Below, piece by piece: positions 34,596-46,994 of a stretch of 64,000 nucleotides of DNA (positions are counted from its first letter, which is position 1; each line of letters begins with the position of its first letter). The notes beneath the pieces are model-generated. The model saw nothing but the letters and a program-made list of their open reading frames with translations. It did no database searches and was not told the origin of the DNA. A program made the position numbers and the translations under genes. This stretch comes from Albifimbria verrucaria (Eukaryota > Ascomycota > Sordariomycetes > Hypocreales > Stachybotryaceae), in NCBI GenBank assembly GCA_020081605.1, contig JAHREC010000013.1:4464001-4528000 (forward strand). Direction: 5' to 3'.

Positions 34596-35869
34596 TGACC
34601 AAAAGTCACGGCAACACGAACCATTGATTGCCGCTTAAGCATATATAGACGATTCGATAGACGGCTAACGTGACAAAAAGAATAAAGACCTATTTAGGCT
34701 GTACCGAGCCTGGTTCCATAATGAATGACATGCATCTCAATAAGATTAAGCTCAAAAGTGAAGCATTGAAGCTTCATGGACATGCACCAAGGACATAAAA
34801 ATACCATTTTTCAATTCCACATTACGATCACCATTTGATTCCAATGTCTACACACTGCAATAATTTGTCGGACATAGAGAGATTTCCAAGCGGTGTTTGG
34901 CGCTTAATTTCGCTCTGGACTGTTTAAAAGTTGGCAAAGTGGTGGGATATGCATTGAACCGTCCCATGAACATGGGTAGAGCCCGGAAATATTTGTATTT
35001 GTTTGGTGGAGTTTAATTAGGTATGCAAGTGAGGTTGCGTCACTGAGGCTCAGTGAATGGATGTAAGCCATGGGTATGGGTGGCTGTGACTTGGTTGCTT
35101 ACATCTCCGTACTCTCTTACCAGGTAGGGAGTCCTTGGTAGTCCTACTTCCTTATCCGTACAGCCTGCCTAAGGTACCTGGGAAGGTAGGCAGGGTACTT
35201 TGAGCTACCGGTAAATATTCCAAGCAGGAAAAGGCTACGTCTTGCAGGCAGCTATTGCGATGCAGGCAGCAAAAAGAAGGCGCGAACCTCGTTTTTTACT
35301 TTTCAGTTGCCTGTCTACCTTGCCCTTTCCCTCTGTCATCCACTCTTTTCTAGAGCATCCGTTCCGCAAGAAACGAAAAAGAGAGGGGAAAAATAATAAT
35401 AAAATAAAGAGACACCAAATTTCGACTACGAGTCAACTCAGAACTCCCAGCTTGGTGGCCCGTGGGTTTGCATTATCCTCGAGCCCTCCGCGACAGGTTC
35501 CTTACTAACGTCCCAGCCAAGCAGTTAAGCAGATTCACAAACATCCGGTTCTTTGCGACACAGGCGAACGCCTTAGTTTGTACGGTACGGATTAGATGCA
35601 GCCAAAATTGTTCTGATTTACGTTTGCTACATCTTGTTCGGCTGGGCCTCTTGTCCACAAACGCCACACATGCATTGCAGCACCTTGATTAACACTGCTA
35701 CGCATGGATGAAAACCATGCACAGTTGAAATAAACTTGATGACCGCAGACTTTCGTTGACTCATCAGGCGTTCTTCTCAGCAATAACTCATCCCAATCTC
35801 TCTCTGCTCTACTCTATCAACAGCTGGGCCAAACGCTGTTGCTGAGCTCGCAGCCTTGCCTCGTCCGAA
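34596..35869. other. Intergenic region
   Basis: Contains a TACC/GGTA cluster at about 35120-35215 and an A-rich purine stretch at 35370-35410. No gene supported. Confidence 0.5.
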
Positions 35870-38800
35870 ATGACCTTGAAGCAGTTCAACGCGGATTTGG
35901 GTGCCGCCAGATCCTGCACATTTCAAGGGGTCAGCAATATTCGGCGTGGTGATTCTGATGGCGAAGTCGTATTCACCTTTACCCATGAAACTTTGGGCTG
36001 TTCTATGGATATACAGGCTTTGACACCTGGTACGATACCTAATGCTTTATGGGCTGAAGGGAGGCTGACCTTGACATAGACCCGGAGTCCTATCCTCAAA
36101 AATCGACCTTTTTGATATTCACAGTAGCAGAGCTTGCCAGCTTCGACGTTGAGTCAACCTTAGAAAATCTGACTCCTGACTGCAACGGCAGAACTGTACA
36201 CGATGTCATCGATATCATCTCGCAGAAGCTGACAGCACGGCTGATGAATCCCTCGGCTAGCGAAAGCGAAGATAAGTTTTTGAGTGATGATGACGACGAC
36301 GACCTTGATGACCTTGAGGGGTTTGATTGGGAACTTGGCATTCATCCCCCTCGGATGCGGAGTCAGCGAACCTCATATCTACTCAAATGCCACGAACTGT
36401 CCGAGAACGCCTCAGAAGAGATCTAAATGCTACGAGATCGGCCGGTATACGGGTGGGCCTACTCAAACTAAACACCTCGCAAGTTGCGGATACCATCTCT
36501 CTGTCAATTCGTGCTTCGAAGCTTGGGATCTTGGAGGAAACTCTTGAAGCGTGGGGTCTACAGGCCTCGGATTATTTGGTTCTGCTGCTCCATTACCCCA
36601 AAGGGTATCCGTCGATATCGGAGTTTCTTAAATCTGCACCCAAACAATCTGATCTTCGCCTGCATTTTGGGAAATGTGCAGCACCAAAGCCATCCATGAA
36701 ATCAGCAAAATGGGCTTTTTCTGACCCAACTAGCAGAAAGTTGAGAGCAACAGAGAAAGAGACTACCGACTCTGAGTTGCATGATTGCAAGGATGATTTT
36801 CATCATTTGCACATGTCAACCGCAATTGATTCGCTACTGAACGAACAGTTGAGCGCTTTGATATCTCTCCGACGATCCTATAGCGTCTCTTGGGACAATG
36901 CACAGAATCTTCTCTTTCAAACCATTAGAGATCTGAGTGCTGGGAGGAAGGATCTATATGAAATGCACAGTGAACAAAACGCGGAAAGCGATGAAGAGCA
37001 CATAATAACCAAAGCTGCCCCCAAAGGGTTGCATCACGACCATGCCATGGACAGCGAGGAGACTTTCAATGTATCTCTAGTCTGCATGCAATTTGCACTC
37101 AGACGTTTTGCGAAGTGTACCAAGTACTGCATGGTTTGCCACCAAAAATGCAGGGTAACTTCGAGGCAGTGAAGCCTTATGTCTGCTCAGACTCACTCTG
37201 CTTGTACCAGTACCTTTCATTAGGACTCGGAACAACGATAGAACACGAGATAATCAGCAGCCCCATGTTGTAGACCTCCTTATCAGCTTTTTCTACGCTG
37301 CTATCAACCAGAAAAGAGTTAGAGAGTTTCCACGAGGTCTTGGGTTGAAAGCGTTCTCAACTGGCACATTAAAAGAGCCCAATCATCACTTTAAAGTTGA
37401 CGCATATTTCCCAGAGAGAATTCTTAGATTTGGAGGGGCAGCCAAGAGATCAAACCATTTTTGAGAGAAGGCAAAATTTTCCTGCTCATTGTCTCTTCCA
37501 TCGGCAGTGTTTCTACAGAACACACAATCGACTATGGTAAATATCATCCTTTAATCCACCCTTGGTGTTATGATTGCGTTGTTATGCATGTTAAAGGCTA
37601 GTGGACTGACATGCTAGTAGAGTCAGAGAGGCACATCTGTCAAGTGAATTCAATGGGAGAGAACATTTGTCATTTCCAAGTACTGCAAACAAGCTTAGCG
37701 CCTTTGGAAGCACATCGTAACAGCCTGGATCAAACGCCTCAGTCTTGGAGTTCTACCACCAGATTGAGCAGGAAGAGTAACTGGACAGAGGCGATGATAT
37801 TCCTTCAAGAAAAGGAAATGGATGCCCTGGATCAAATTGAGCGGGATATTGCCTTGCTTCATCTGATGAACCGAATACCTCCGGTTCTAGATATGCGGAA
37901 GTATCTGATCGAAAAACCTGGCTGCCCCTCGATACTATGACTTTGTTGGACGCCAACGCACTGGCACTTCTACGGTGGATCATTGCATCGAACACCTCTC
38001 TGCTTGTACAAGACGACGAGGTTCCCAATCCAGAAGTCACAGTCCCACAATATCATGTCAGCAAGCGGAAGGTCTTGGGCTTAGAAGACGGATGGATGCA
38101 ATTTCGGTTTGTTCAAGGTTCTCCGGAAAAGGAGCTACGTTTTGTTGAGGAGCTCGAGTCAATGAAAGAGAAGAACTCGATACCAGAGAAGTTTCCTACA
38201 ATGTTTGCCTGGCATGGCAGCCCAGTGAGCAACTGGCATAGCATCATCCGCTCCGGACTGGACTTCCAGTCTGTGAGACATGGGCGTGCCTATGGCAATG
38301 GTGTTTATTTCAGCAACACAATGTCTACTTCCTTGTCCTACACAGGGGCTACTCAGAACTTGGTTGGTCTAAACATGGTAAGCTGCATTTCGTATCACTT
38401 TTATTTCACTGCCATAATATGGCAATTTAACTCAAGGTCCCAATACTGACTGCTAGTTAGGGCTTATACTGGCTAAACTCCCATCTAAGAGTCAATTCTG
38501 CGATCAGCATCTGTGAGATCATCAATTGTCCGAAAAGTTTCGTGTCTTCGGCCCCATGCTATGTTGTCAACAAGACAGAATGGATACAATGTCGCTATCT
38601 GTTTGTGAAGGTCGAGCCTACACCGCAAGCTTGCTTGGAGTCTCTATTCAAGTCTTCAGACGATCCTTATGATGGTTATCTTGCTCTGGATCCCAACAGC
38701 CAGCCACGTGGAAAAAGTGGTCAGCCTATTGAGATCCCCTGTCAGCACTGCCGTCTGGGCGCCGTCTTGACTTCGAGACCCGGCTCTTGCACAACAAAGA

Positions 38801-39704
38801 TTTGCTACCTCTGGCACCATCAAAGCTAAGTTCCATGAAAAAACCAATTGATATTAGCGACGATGAAGAAGATGATGATATTGACCTTCATCTGCAGTTG
38901 GATAGTAGTGATGGAGGTGAAGATGAATGGGTGCAAGTTCATGAAGGAAAACGACGTCATGATGCCTCAATAGATTCTACGAATCTGGCAGGTCGGGCAA
39001 CAAAATTGAGAATCACAGGTCAAGGGCCCAAGCTGAGTCCAGATGATGCTATGGTTGAGCCGAGGAACCACACGTTATTCCGGCCGGGAGTTTTGGATCT
39101 AGAGTCACTTCCAAAACTTCCAGAGCCGGAGTGGGCATCTTCTATGGCACCAAGCGCGTTGCGCCTCATGAATAAAGAAGTCAAGCAACTTGAGAGTCTT
39201 CAATCCTCTAGCAGAATTGAAACTTTGGGGTGGTACATTAACTTCGAAAAACTCAACAATATTTTCCACTGGATCGTAGAGCTTCATAGCTTCGACTTAG
39301 AGCTCCCATTGGCACAAGACATGGAGAAGCTCGGACATTCAAGTATAGTGCTTGAGCTACGCTTCGGCAGCAGTTATCCTATATCACCACCATTCGTTCG
39401 CGTTGTCCGACCACGATTCAAAACCTTTGCACAAGGCGGCGGTGGACACGTCACTGCTGGCGGAGCCATTTGTTCAGAACTGCTAACCAACTCGGGCTGG
39501 TCACCAGCACTGAGCATGGATAAGGTCTTCCTAGATGTTCGTTTACGGATTTCTGATATCAACCCACCGGCACGCTTGGTGCAGTCGTCGCAAGGCGACT
39601 ATGGTATCATCGAGGCTGCAGATGCGTATCGCAGAGCTGTTCGAAACCATGGCTGGGAGATACCAAAGGATTTGGATGATATTGTGAGAGCTACTTGGAA
39701 TTGA
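35870..39704 (+). CDS. PARP6/8-like ADP-ribosyltransferase fused to a ubiquitin-conjugating (E2) domain
   Basis: A single large gene, about 1,200 residues. N-terminus: an RWD/UBC-like segment (VVFTFTHETLGCSMDIQALT) and acidic SDDDDDDLDDLEGFDW. Middle: a Cys motif CTKYCMVCHQK, then VCSDSLCLYQYLSLGLG, as found before the catalytic domain of PARP6/8. Catalytic domain: MFAWHGSPVSNWHSIIRSG (NAD-binding His) and YGNGVYFSN (Tyr); the third position lies in SAISICEIIN, with Ile rather than the polymerising Glu, so mono-ADP-ribosylation is expected. C-terminus: an E2 fold, LELRFGSSYPISPPFVRVV, with candidate active Cys in GGAICSELL and SGWSPALSMDKV. Intron 38378-38460 is clear; another begins near 37538. 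Frame breaks at 36059, 36346, 37144, 37261, 37435, 37925 and about 38763 are mostly one-base losses in runs. The 37430-37620 stretch is unresolved. UBC-PARP fusions are known from other filamentous fungi. Confidence 0.85.
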
Positions 39705-40818
39705 TATGACGGGGACTACTCAGGCGATCAGTCCCAACCCGATGGAATGAAGAACTATGTGAGGCTTCACGGTTAGATCCCGGTGCATCGGATGTAGCGC
39801 ATATCACCAGAACATGGAGACGAGCAGACTGTTAGTTCGGTAGACAGGCAGGGTTGTTATTTGGCAATGTTCGTTTTCTTACATGGTGTTGAAGATCACC
39901 CGGACTTTTAAGTCTGTAGGCTGAGTCATATCTATGATCAGATCCTGAAGAATGAGCACGCTACTTGCAATCTCATACGAACAATGTGATACAGAGTCTA
40001 AGTTATGCATTGATATATTTAGTCTTCATACGAATGACATTCCTGCCAGGATGGAAGGAAACACTAGTGTATAGCAGCTGACTAGACAACCATAGTCTAG
40101 GCACAAACAACGCGCCTTCAAGAGGCGAACGTGAGAAACTAAAAACTGTTACCACCACCGCCGTCTAGCAATAATATGTAAGTCTACGAGGTTTCCACTG
40201 TCACTACTCTGCTCCCAACACACAAAGAGAATCAACATGAAACCCGGTTCCATCCCTCGGACAGGAACGGGCGCATCTGTCCAACCTTGCGTAATCAAGA
40301 ACAAAACAGAACAGAACAGAAAGGCAATGTGGGTGGACGCAATGGGTCTCAACCAGTCCAATCCGTGATCTTTGTTGACTACAATTTCCGGTCTCACGCG
40401 GGTCCCGGCACCTTGAACAAAACTTCGTAGAAGCATTTCCGGTCCATAGGGGCAGCAGTCCGCTTTAAGAGCCATAACAGTAATCGACAGAAATGAGTGA
40501 GAATCCAAAAATAAACCTATAGGGATGAATTTCGCAGATGACAACTCCACGATTGGGCCCAAAAGAGAGATTTGTTTTTGTGTTTTTCATTTCATTCCAT
40601 GAAAAAGACCTCGGTCTGACTAGGCTGAGGATATTGCATCTTTGAGCATATGCATGATTCCAATGGGATTGAGAGATACGTAAAGAAAATGCATGACATC
40701 CGTGATGTTGAAAAGAAACCGTGCCGCCCTGTGACCAGCCCGGCCGCGCAACGCCATGGAAATGTATCTTTGGTATAGAGAGTCGTCGGGACTCAGAACA
40801 GATAGAAAAGTACGCGCC
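39705..40818. other. Convergent intergenic region
   Basis: 3' UTRs of the PARP-E2 and PRPP synthetase genes. A 130-codon minus-strand open frame at 40149-40562 has no recognisable feature. Confidence 0.5.
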
Positions 40819-42222
40819 TTAGTGTTGGAAAAGAACACTGATGGACTCGCCGTGGTGGACTCGGCGAATGGCCTCGGCGAAGACGGGGAGATGTCGAGCA
40901 CCTCCAGCTTGGGGCACGCGCGGCAGTGTTCCTCTTGGGGAACAGAGTTTGTTACAATCATCTTGTCAATGGCCGAGGCATTGACTCGAGGGATGGCATC
41001 TCCACTGAAGACGCCGTGGGTGATGAGGGCATAGACCTTGGTGGCGCCCTCGCGCTTGAGCAGCTTCGCGGCGCGCGTAACGGTGTTGCCTGTGTCGACA
41101 ATATCGTCGACCAGAATGCAAACGCGGTTTGCGACATCACCGACGAGCATCATGCTGGCATTGCGTTGCTCGTTAAATTTTATAGGCCGACGTTCCTGAG
41201 CGTCGGCCGTGAGTCAGAGTCTAGAAGAGACATGGAAAGGAAATGGAAGGGAAGGGGTGCTCATTACCTTGTGAATGAGGGCGAAGTCGGTCTTCAAGTA
41301 ATCGGCGATGAGGGTGGCGCGCTTCGCACCACCGGCGTCCGGGGACACGATAACGGCGTCTCTGTATTCGGGGATGTTCTTCTGAATGTAGTTCTGGATC
41401 ATGGGTTTCCCGTAAAGGTTGTCGACGGGAACATCGAAGAAGCCTTGGTATTGCGGATCGTGGAGGTCCATGGTGATGATGTGATCGGCGCCGGCGCATG
41501 TGAGGAGGTCGGCGACAAGGGTACCGGCCTGGGCAACCCACTGCTTGTAGCCCGGCTTCGGCTTGAAGGCCTTGATGTTGTTGGGGTTCTCGTAGTCGTG
41601 GGTGGTGAAGCTCGGCTGAGAGCCGTGGAAGCCATCGGCGCGTTGGGAGCGAGCGACAGAGCCGGTACTGGAGATGGTATCTGAGCGCTTGGCGGCCGCA
41701 GGGAAGTACTCGGGGCCATTGGCGCCGTTGGAGCCAGTAGAAGCGCCATTCTCAGCAATGGTGCTCTTAGCAAGCTTCTCGGCAAGGTTGTGAACACCAT
41801 TGAGGAGGCCGCTGCTTCTGGGGCACTCGGGTGGGGAGTGGAGGGCACACTCTCGAAGGTGTAGTCTTTCCTGGAAGGTTCTGAGCCAGTAGCCAGGGAG
41901 CGCCAGCCTTGTTGTAGGGCCAGTCGGGTTGCCTCGAGTAGGGGAAGAGAGGAACGACGGCAGTGACACGCTTAGCAGAGCCGGTCTTGCAGGCGGAAAT
42001 CATGATGCAGAGGTCAATGAGATGATCGTTGACATGGCCGGATCCGGACTGGATGATGTAAACATCCTTGCCTCGGACCGAGTCCTTGATCTCGCAGCGA
42101 CTTTCGCCGCCGGAGAACTTGGACAGGATGCGATCACAGGGAGGGATGCCGAGGATGTTGCAGACATTGTCCGTCAGCTGAGGGTGGGAGTTGCCGCCCA
42201 AGAGGACGATGTTGCGAACCAT
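40819..42222 (-). CDS. Ribose-phosphate diphosphokinase (PRPP synthetase) with an internal insertion
   Basis: Makes PRPP from ribose-5-phosphate and ATP for purine, pyrimidine, His, Trp and NAD synthesis. Exons 42222-41268 and 41195-40819; 444 residues. Blocks: [34 protein letters not shown], the catalytic flexible-loop region [39 protein letters not shown], and the PRPP-binding loop [19 protein letters not shown] Ser/Asn/Ala-rich insertion of roughly 110 residues sits between [12 protein letters not shown] and [15 protein letters not shown], in the position of the first non-homologous region of yeast Prs5, so Prs5-like is my best guess. The frame breaks at G-runs 41896-41898, 41820-41823 and 40885-40888; restored, it ends ESISVLFQH at 40819. 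Confidence 0.9.
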
Positions 42223-44801
42223 GATGCGATGCGGTAGCGGCTTGTGCCGGCTGTTGTGACGCAGTCAAGTGGAGGGAGGAAGATGGAGGGTGGCGGAGGG
42301 AGACGAGCAAACGCGACGTCCCGGTTGACCTTGGGTGAAGCTTCGAGCGCTCTCAACGACGGCCAAGGGCGATGAGTGGAGAGGCCAAAGTCGTCTTGCC
42401 TAGCCGGAGACAGTCAGAGAGAGGTTCGCGAGAGGATGGAGTCGTAGAAGCCGAGGACTTTTGGAGGGAAGTGGAAGAAAAAAAGCTAGCCGATGACGGA
42501 AGCAAGCTAGACTCAAGGGTGGGAGGGAGGACGATGAATGAAACTCTGGTTGCGGCACCGTGCGGCAGCGAGAGGGCAGATCAATCACAAGAGGAGCATC
42601 GTGATGGGAGGATAGAAGAGAAGCCAAGGTGAAGATGGACTTTGACGATGCTTCTCGCAAGTTAGTCTGTGGAAAAAGTAGTTACGGGCCATGGCTAGTT
42701 TCGAGGTGGTGGGAAGCAAAACGCAGCCCCAGAACCCCAAAGACCCAGAGGGGCCAGACTAGAAGGGGACTGGAGGAGCAACAGCGAACGAAGGGTAAAA
42801 AAGAGAGAGAGAAAAAATTTAGCACTGCGTGGTTGGTGGGGAGTCAATGCCAGGGCACCGGCCACTAAGGTAAGGCAGCTGCCATGCACGAGAGGCTGCA
42901 TCTGCACATGTACATGTACATGTAGATGTAAATGTACAAGTGCGCAACAAGCGCAAGCATATCCCTTCCCTCCCCGCCTTGCCCGCCTGTGGCTCCACTG
43001 CAGGCAGGCCCTACAGGACACTACATGCATAGTACAGTACAGAGCAGGACGGGACGGGGAACAGGACAGGACTGGACTGGACACGCCAGGCATGGCAAGG
43101 AATTCATGGCGCTGCTCCATCCGCTATAGTTTGGGGAAAGGGCCCTGCGACCCGGCGCCGTCCAGCATCATTACGCTGTAACACTTCCTCCCCTCTACGC
43201 TACTGTACTTAGGTGAGGTACTGTAAGGTACCGCCCAGGCCATATGCACTGGACACGCACTTACTTGTGTGTCACTGAAGACGTTTTACGTTACGCAACA
43301 GGCGGCCAGTCAGAACGACAAAGAAAGGAGACGAAGCTGAGAAATGAGACGGAAAACTCATGAGTATGCGAGATTGGTTCCAGTTCAATCCGATACGTAG
43401 TGAATAATCATACAACCGCAGTGTAACATTAATCTACCCATAAGCTAATATCGATTTCATCTTCGTCTTGAAGAACAAAATTCAGACACCAGCGAGGAGG
43501 TAGGTACTTACGGCTGGCGTAGGTACCTTGTGTACCTCACAGAGACAGACAACCAGACAGCTTGAGCTAACGGTTCCCTTGCGTGACGTAGCACGTCTGC
43601 CCGTGCGGTGTATGCGCGATTACATGTGATGGGCTGGGCTTCCGTCGCCAGCCTCTCCATGTAAGCTGCTTACCGCCTAGCCGGTAGCAAATTTGCTCAG
43701 ATGGGCGTGAGACTGACCTCGCCGTCTCGCTCTCAGCCTCTTGGGCCAACCATGCGAGCGGGAGGTAGTCGTGCACGGCACAGTAAGGCACAGTAAGGCT
43801 ACCAAGGCTACCTACCTACACAAGCTACAGCACCTACGATGGAGTCGGTTCAAGCCGAGAATTGACGCTCGACCCGCACCACTCAACTGATGCGTCAGAC
43901 CGATAAGTCAGGACAAAGTGCTCAGGCTCTGCAGCCTGCATGCGCGCGAGATCAGAAGCCGACGCCACCATCAACCCGTTGCATCGAGACGCAGCGACGT
44001 CGCATCGAGGCTTCAGTTGAGTTGCGATGCAGAACCGACCACGAAGCCCGCAACCAACCCATGGCTGGAGAACCCTTGTAGCCCATTCGGGCAACCCAAT
44101 CTCATATTTCACTCAAGGTACCGGTACATTACTGACTGCATTGCACGACTAATTGGTCACTCACCAAACCATGCAGTCCAGACATGTCCAGTCACAGGCG
44201 CAACGATGCCAACATGAATTTTCCAGCGAGGGTTTTACCGCCCCACTGATTGGATACCGGTTTGGCGGGGTTTGGTTGGAGGGGTAGAGCCGTAGCTGAA
44301 AAGGGCCTAGCGTTGCCACCCAGTAGCTAAGCTAGAACGAGAAGTCTTATGAAGGACAGAAGGAAAGAAAAAGAGAGAAAAAAATTACAGAAAAAAATGA
44401 AAGACCCAAGATGGAAAAGAAGAAGAAAGCGGAAAAGAGATGCAAAACAGATACAAGTGCAAAATAAGTAAGTAAAGAAAAAGAAAAAAGAAAAATTTTA
44501 AATATAATGTACCACTGGTATAGTTAAGTGAGCCTCATCAGCCAAAATTATCGAAATGTGAACGAAGAAAACATAACATAAAACGGCATTCGGCTTTCTC
44601 GCGTTCTGTTGTACCTACCTCCTAGTACATATCACTAGTTCGCCCGGCAAACCGCCTACGCTGCAACTAGAGGTGGATGCTTAGGCCCCTACTAAAAAGC
44701 TAACCCTGCAACCACCGTCAACCAAAACTCGGCATCACGCCTCGCTGCTCGCTCTCACCTTGCACCGGTACGCCCGTTTCCTTGCCAGGACCTAGCCAAT
44801 C
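42223..44801. other. Divergent intergenic region, 2.6 kb, rich in short repeats
   Basis: Between PRPP synthetase and RPC9. Contains tandem acatgt units (about 42906-42932), agtacagtac and ggacaggactggactgg runs (43030-43085), TACC/GGTA clusters (43195-43235, 43498-43540, 43780-43825) and long A-rich tracts (44355-44500). No gene supported. Confidence 0.55.
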
Positions 44802-45329
44802 ATGAAGGTTCTTGAAGCTCAAGCTGCCGTCTTGACCAACTATGAGGTCTACCAGCACGCACTTGAACAGCGCGACCGCTACAAGCTGAAGAAGCGTCGC
44901 GGGCCGCCTAACCTCGAAACCGTTATCAAAGAGGTTTGTTCTTCCCTCGCTGCACCACCTCCCAATTGACCCTATGCTCTATGTCACTGACCTGGCCTAC
45001 AGCTGCTGGACTATCTCCAAACAAAGCCGAGTCCCTTGGGCCAAAAGCCGCTCACATATACTCCCGAGTGTGTTCCACAACTTCTCGAGCGACTCCGACC
45101 TTACGACCTCTCCAAGGGTGAGGTGGTCATGATACTCAACCTCCGCCCAGCTTCTATCGCCGAACTGAACACCTTTGTCGAAGACATGGCCGATCGCTTC
45201 ACCCCGGAGCAGCAGGAGGAGATTGTGGGCATCGTGGGCGAGGTGCTTGGCTACCCGGAGCCTCCTGCCGACCAGGGCGACGATGGTGCAGCTGATGCTG
45301 ATGTTGCCATGGGCGATGCTGCCTCTTGA
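44802..45329 (+). CDS. RPC17: RNA polymerase III subunit RPC9 (C17, Rpb4-like)
   Basis: Forms the Pol III stalk with C25 and contacts the initiation factor TFIIIB. Two exons, 44802-44933 and 45003-45329; 152 residues, no frame break. The N-terminus MKVLEAQAAVLTNYEVYQHA is the family signature. The HRDC-like C-terminal fold appears as LLERLRPYDLSKGEVVMILN followed by LRPASIAELNTFVEDMADRF and TPEQQEEIVGIVGEVLG. The acidic Ala/Asp-rich tail is typical of fungal versions. In yeast the gene is RPC17. Confidence 0.93.
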
Positions 45330-46289
45330 GACCCAGGGTCCGCGTTAAAGCTGTGGCTTGCCATGCGATCCTCTATTAGCGGCGCTGAAGTGACTCACAG
45401 CACCGTCCTCAGGTGTTGTGACTAACAAAGCATATGGCATATGCTTAAGCTTATTCAAGTCTCATCTGTCTCGGCCAAAACATCAACCTCGAACTCTTGA
45501 TATGGATTACAACTAGACCGTCAACATGAAGACGTGAGCCCTCCCGTGTGGGCCAATAAAGCTCGAATAACCGGGCAAGCGGTCTGCTCTGAATACATCT
45601 CCCTAAGACCCGGGACTGTGAACATCGGCGGCGTCTTCGGATGTGCTAGAATTTAGGCACCAAGTTTTAAGACAGCTGGTTTGTCACGGCTATAGACATC
45701 ATCGGTAGCGTTTCCAAAGCTGTTATCACCACACCCCATAGTATCCTCAGCGTCAGCATCGTCGGTATCTTCGGGGTTCGAAACAACCGGCTCGTCGGGG
45801 CCATGGATATTATCGGCGCCTTCGAAGGCCTTGGGAACCAGGCAAGCCAGTGTCATGAGGACTGTCAGAACTCGAGCCGGCTGGCTCGTCAGAATCGTCA
45901 GCATTTTTGGAATTCTAGATATAGACTCTCAGCGTCACGGGTATCGTTACAAAGCATTGCCAGGGCTCAATGCAGTCGGCGCGTCATGGAGTAGCTTACC
46001 CAGCTGGCAACGTCATACCTAGGATTCAGGATACGCGAGCTCCCGTGGCACAAATGCATACTTAATAACTAGACAATAATGCGAATATTTATCGGCTAAT
46101 TATCAAACGTTTTCATTATGCATTGAAGTTGCTAGATTCTGTTCAACATTTCGCTGAAGAGGTGAATGGGCAACCCTCATTGGTTCCGTCGATCAACGCA
46201 GGATTCATGTCCGACAGGTCAGATGCATCTCGCCATTCTCTCTAAATGTAGCGCTCTCCTGCTCTGCGATGCTACCGCTGGGTCATTGC
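45330..46289. other. Convergent intergenic region
   Basis: Between RPC9 and the Rho-like GTPase. A minus-strand frame at 45653-45904 has no recognisable motif. Nothing else is seen. Confidence 0.5.
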
Positions 46290-46994
46290 CTACATGACTA
46301 CACAGCCGCCCTCTGTCTGGCCGCCCTCTGCCGTTGTCGTCTGGATTGCCGTCTTGCAGATATCCTCAAAGGCCGGTTTGAGAAGCTCACCTGTTACCGC
46401 TGAGCATTCAACATACCTGTCTGCCCTCAACGTCTGCGCCATTTGATACGCCTCCTGCGGATAAATGATGCCATTGGGGTCTGTCTCTGATCTCAAGTCC
46501 CTTTTCAGCCCGCAAACAATGACGGGCAGCCCGTCTATCCGAGTGAATGTCTTCTTGATCTCATCGATCCACTGGGTCGCATGGTCAGCGAGGAATGGGG
46601 AACTGGGCTCGGAACAAACACACATATCTTTTCATGTTGATAAGACTTAATCGCTGGCTGATATCATAGCAGATGATGATGACGTCTGGGTCCAGCAGAC
46701 GCCAGTTCTCCGGGCTTGATGTATCATAGAAATGGAGGCGGTATTCTTTACTTGAAAGCTTGATGTCGAAGTTGAACGGCTGGTCCATGTCGCGAAGGAG
46801 TGGGATGGGGTTAATGTGCTCACTGGCGCTCAGCCTCCTGAGGTTGAGCGAGAAACCCTTATCAGCAAAGGTGCTAGAGAACCTGAAGGGTGATCTTGTG
46901 TGTGTGTGAGAGAGAGAGGCTACCTACGATAGAAACGTGGTTTTACCACACTTCTCGTCCCCACTAGCAACAAGGTGATGGCTTCGGGTTCCAT
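46290..46994 (-). CDS. Atypical Rho-family small GTPase with degenerate switch II
   Basis: 202 residues from exons 46994-46928, 46882-46624 and 46571-46290. P-loop LVGDEKCGKTTFLS is intact (GxxxxGKT). The G3 box reads YDTSSPENWRLLDPD, where Rho/Ras proteins have DTAGQE: both the conserved Gly and the catalytic Gln are replaced. G4 is CGLKRDL (TKxD/NKxD-like) and G5 is ECSAVTG (SAK-like). The insert after G4 is Rho-like in place. The C-terminus GGCVVM is a CaaX box, with final Met favouring farnesylation. Loss of the Gln predicts very slow GTP hydrolysis, as in animal Rnd/RhoH proteins. One base is missing in the C-run 46959-46962 inside the P-loop codons. Family member not named. Confidence 0.85.

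Noticed and set aside
40149..40562. A 138-codon minus-strand frame
   Set aside because: Lies in a convergent 3' region, with no motif or splice evidence.
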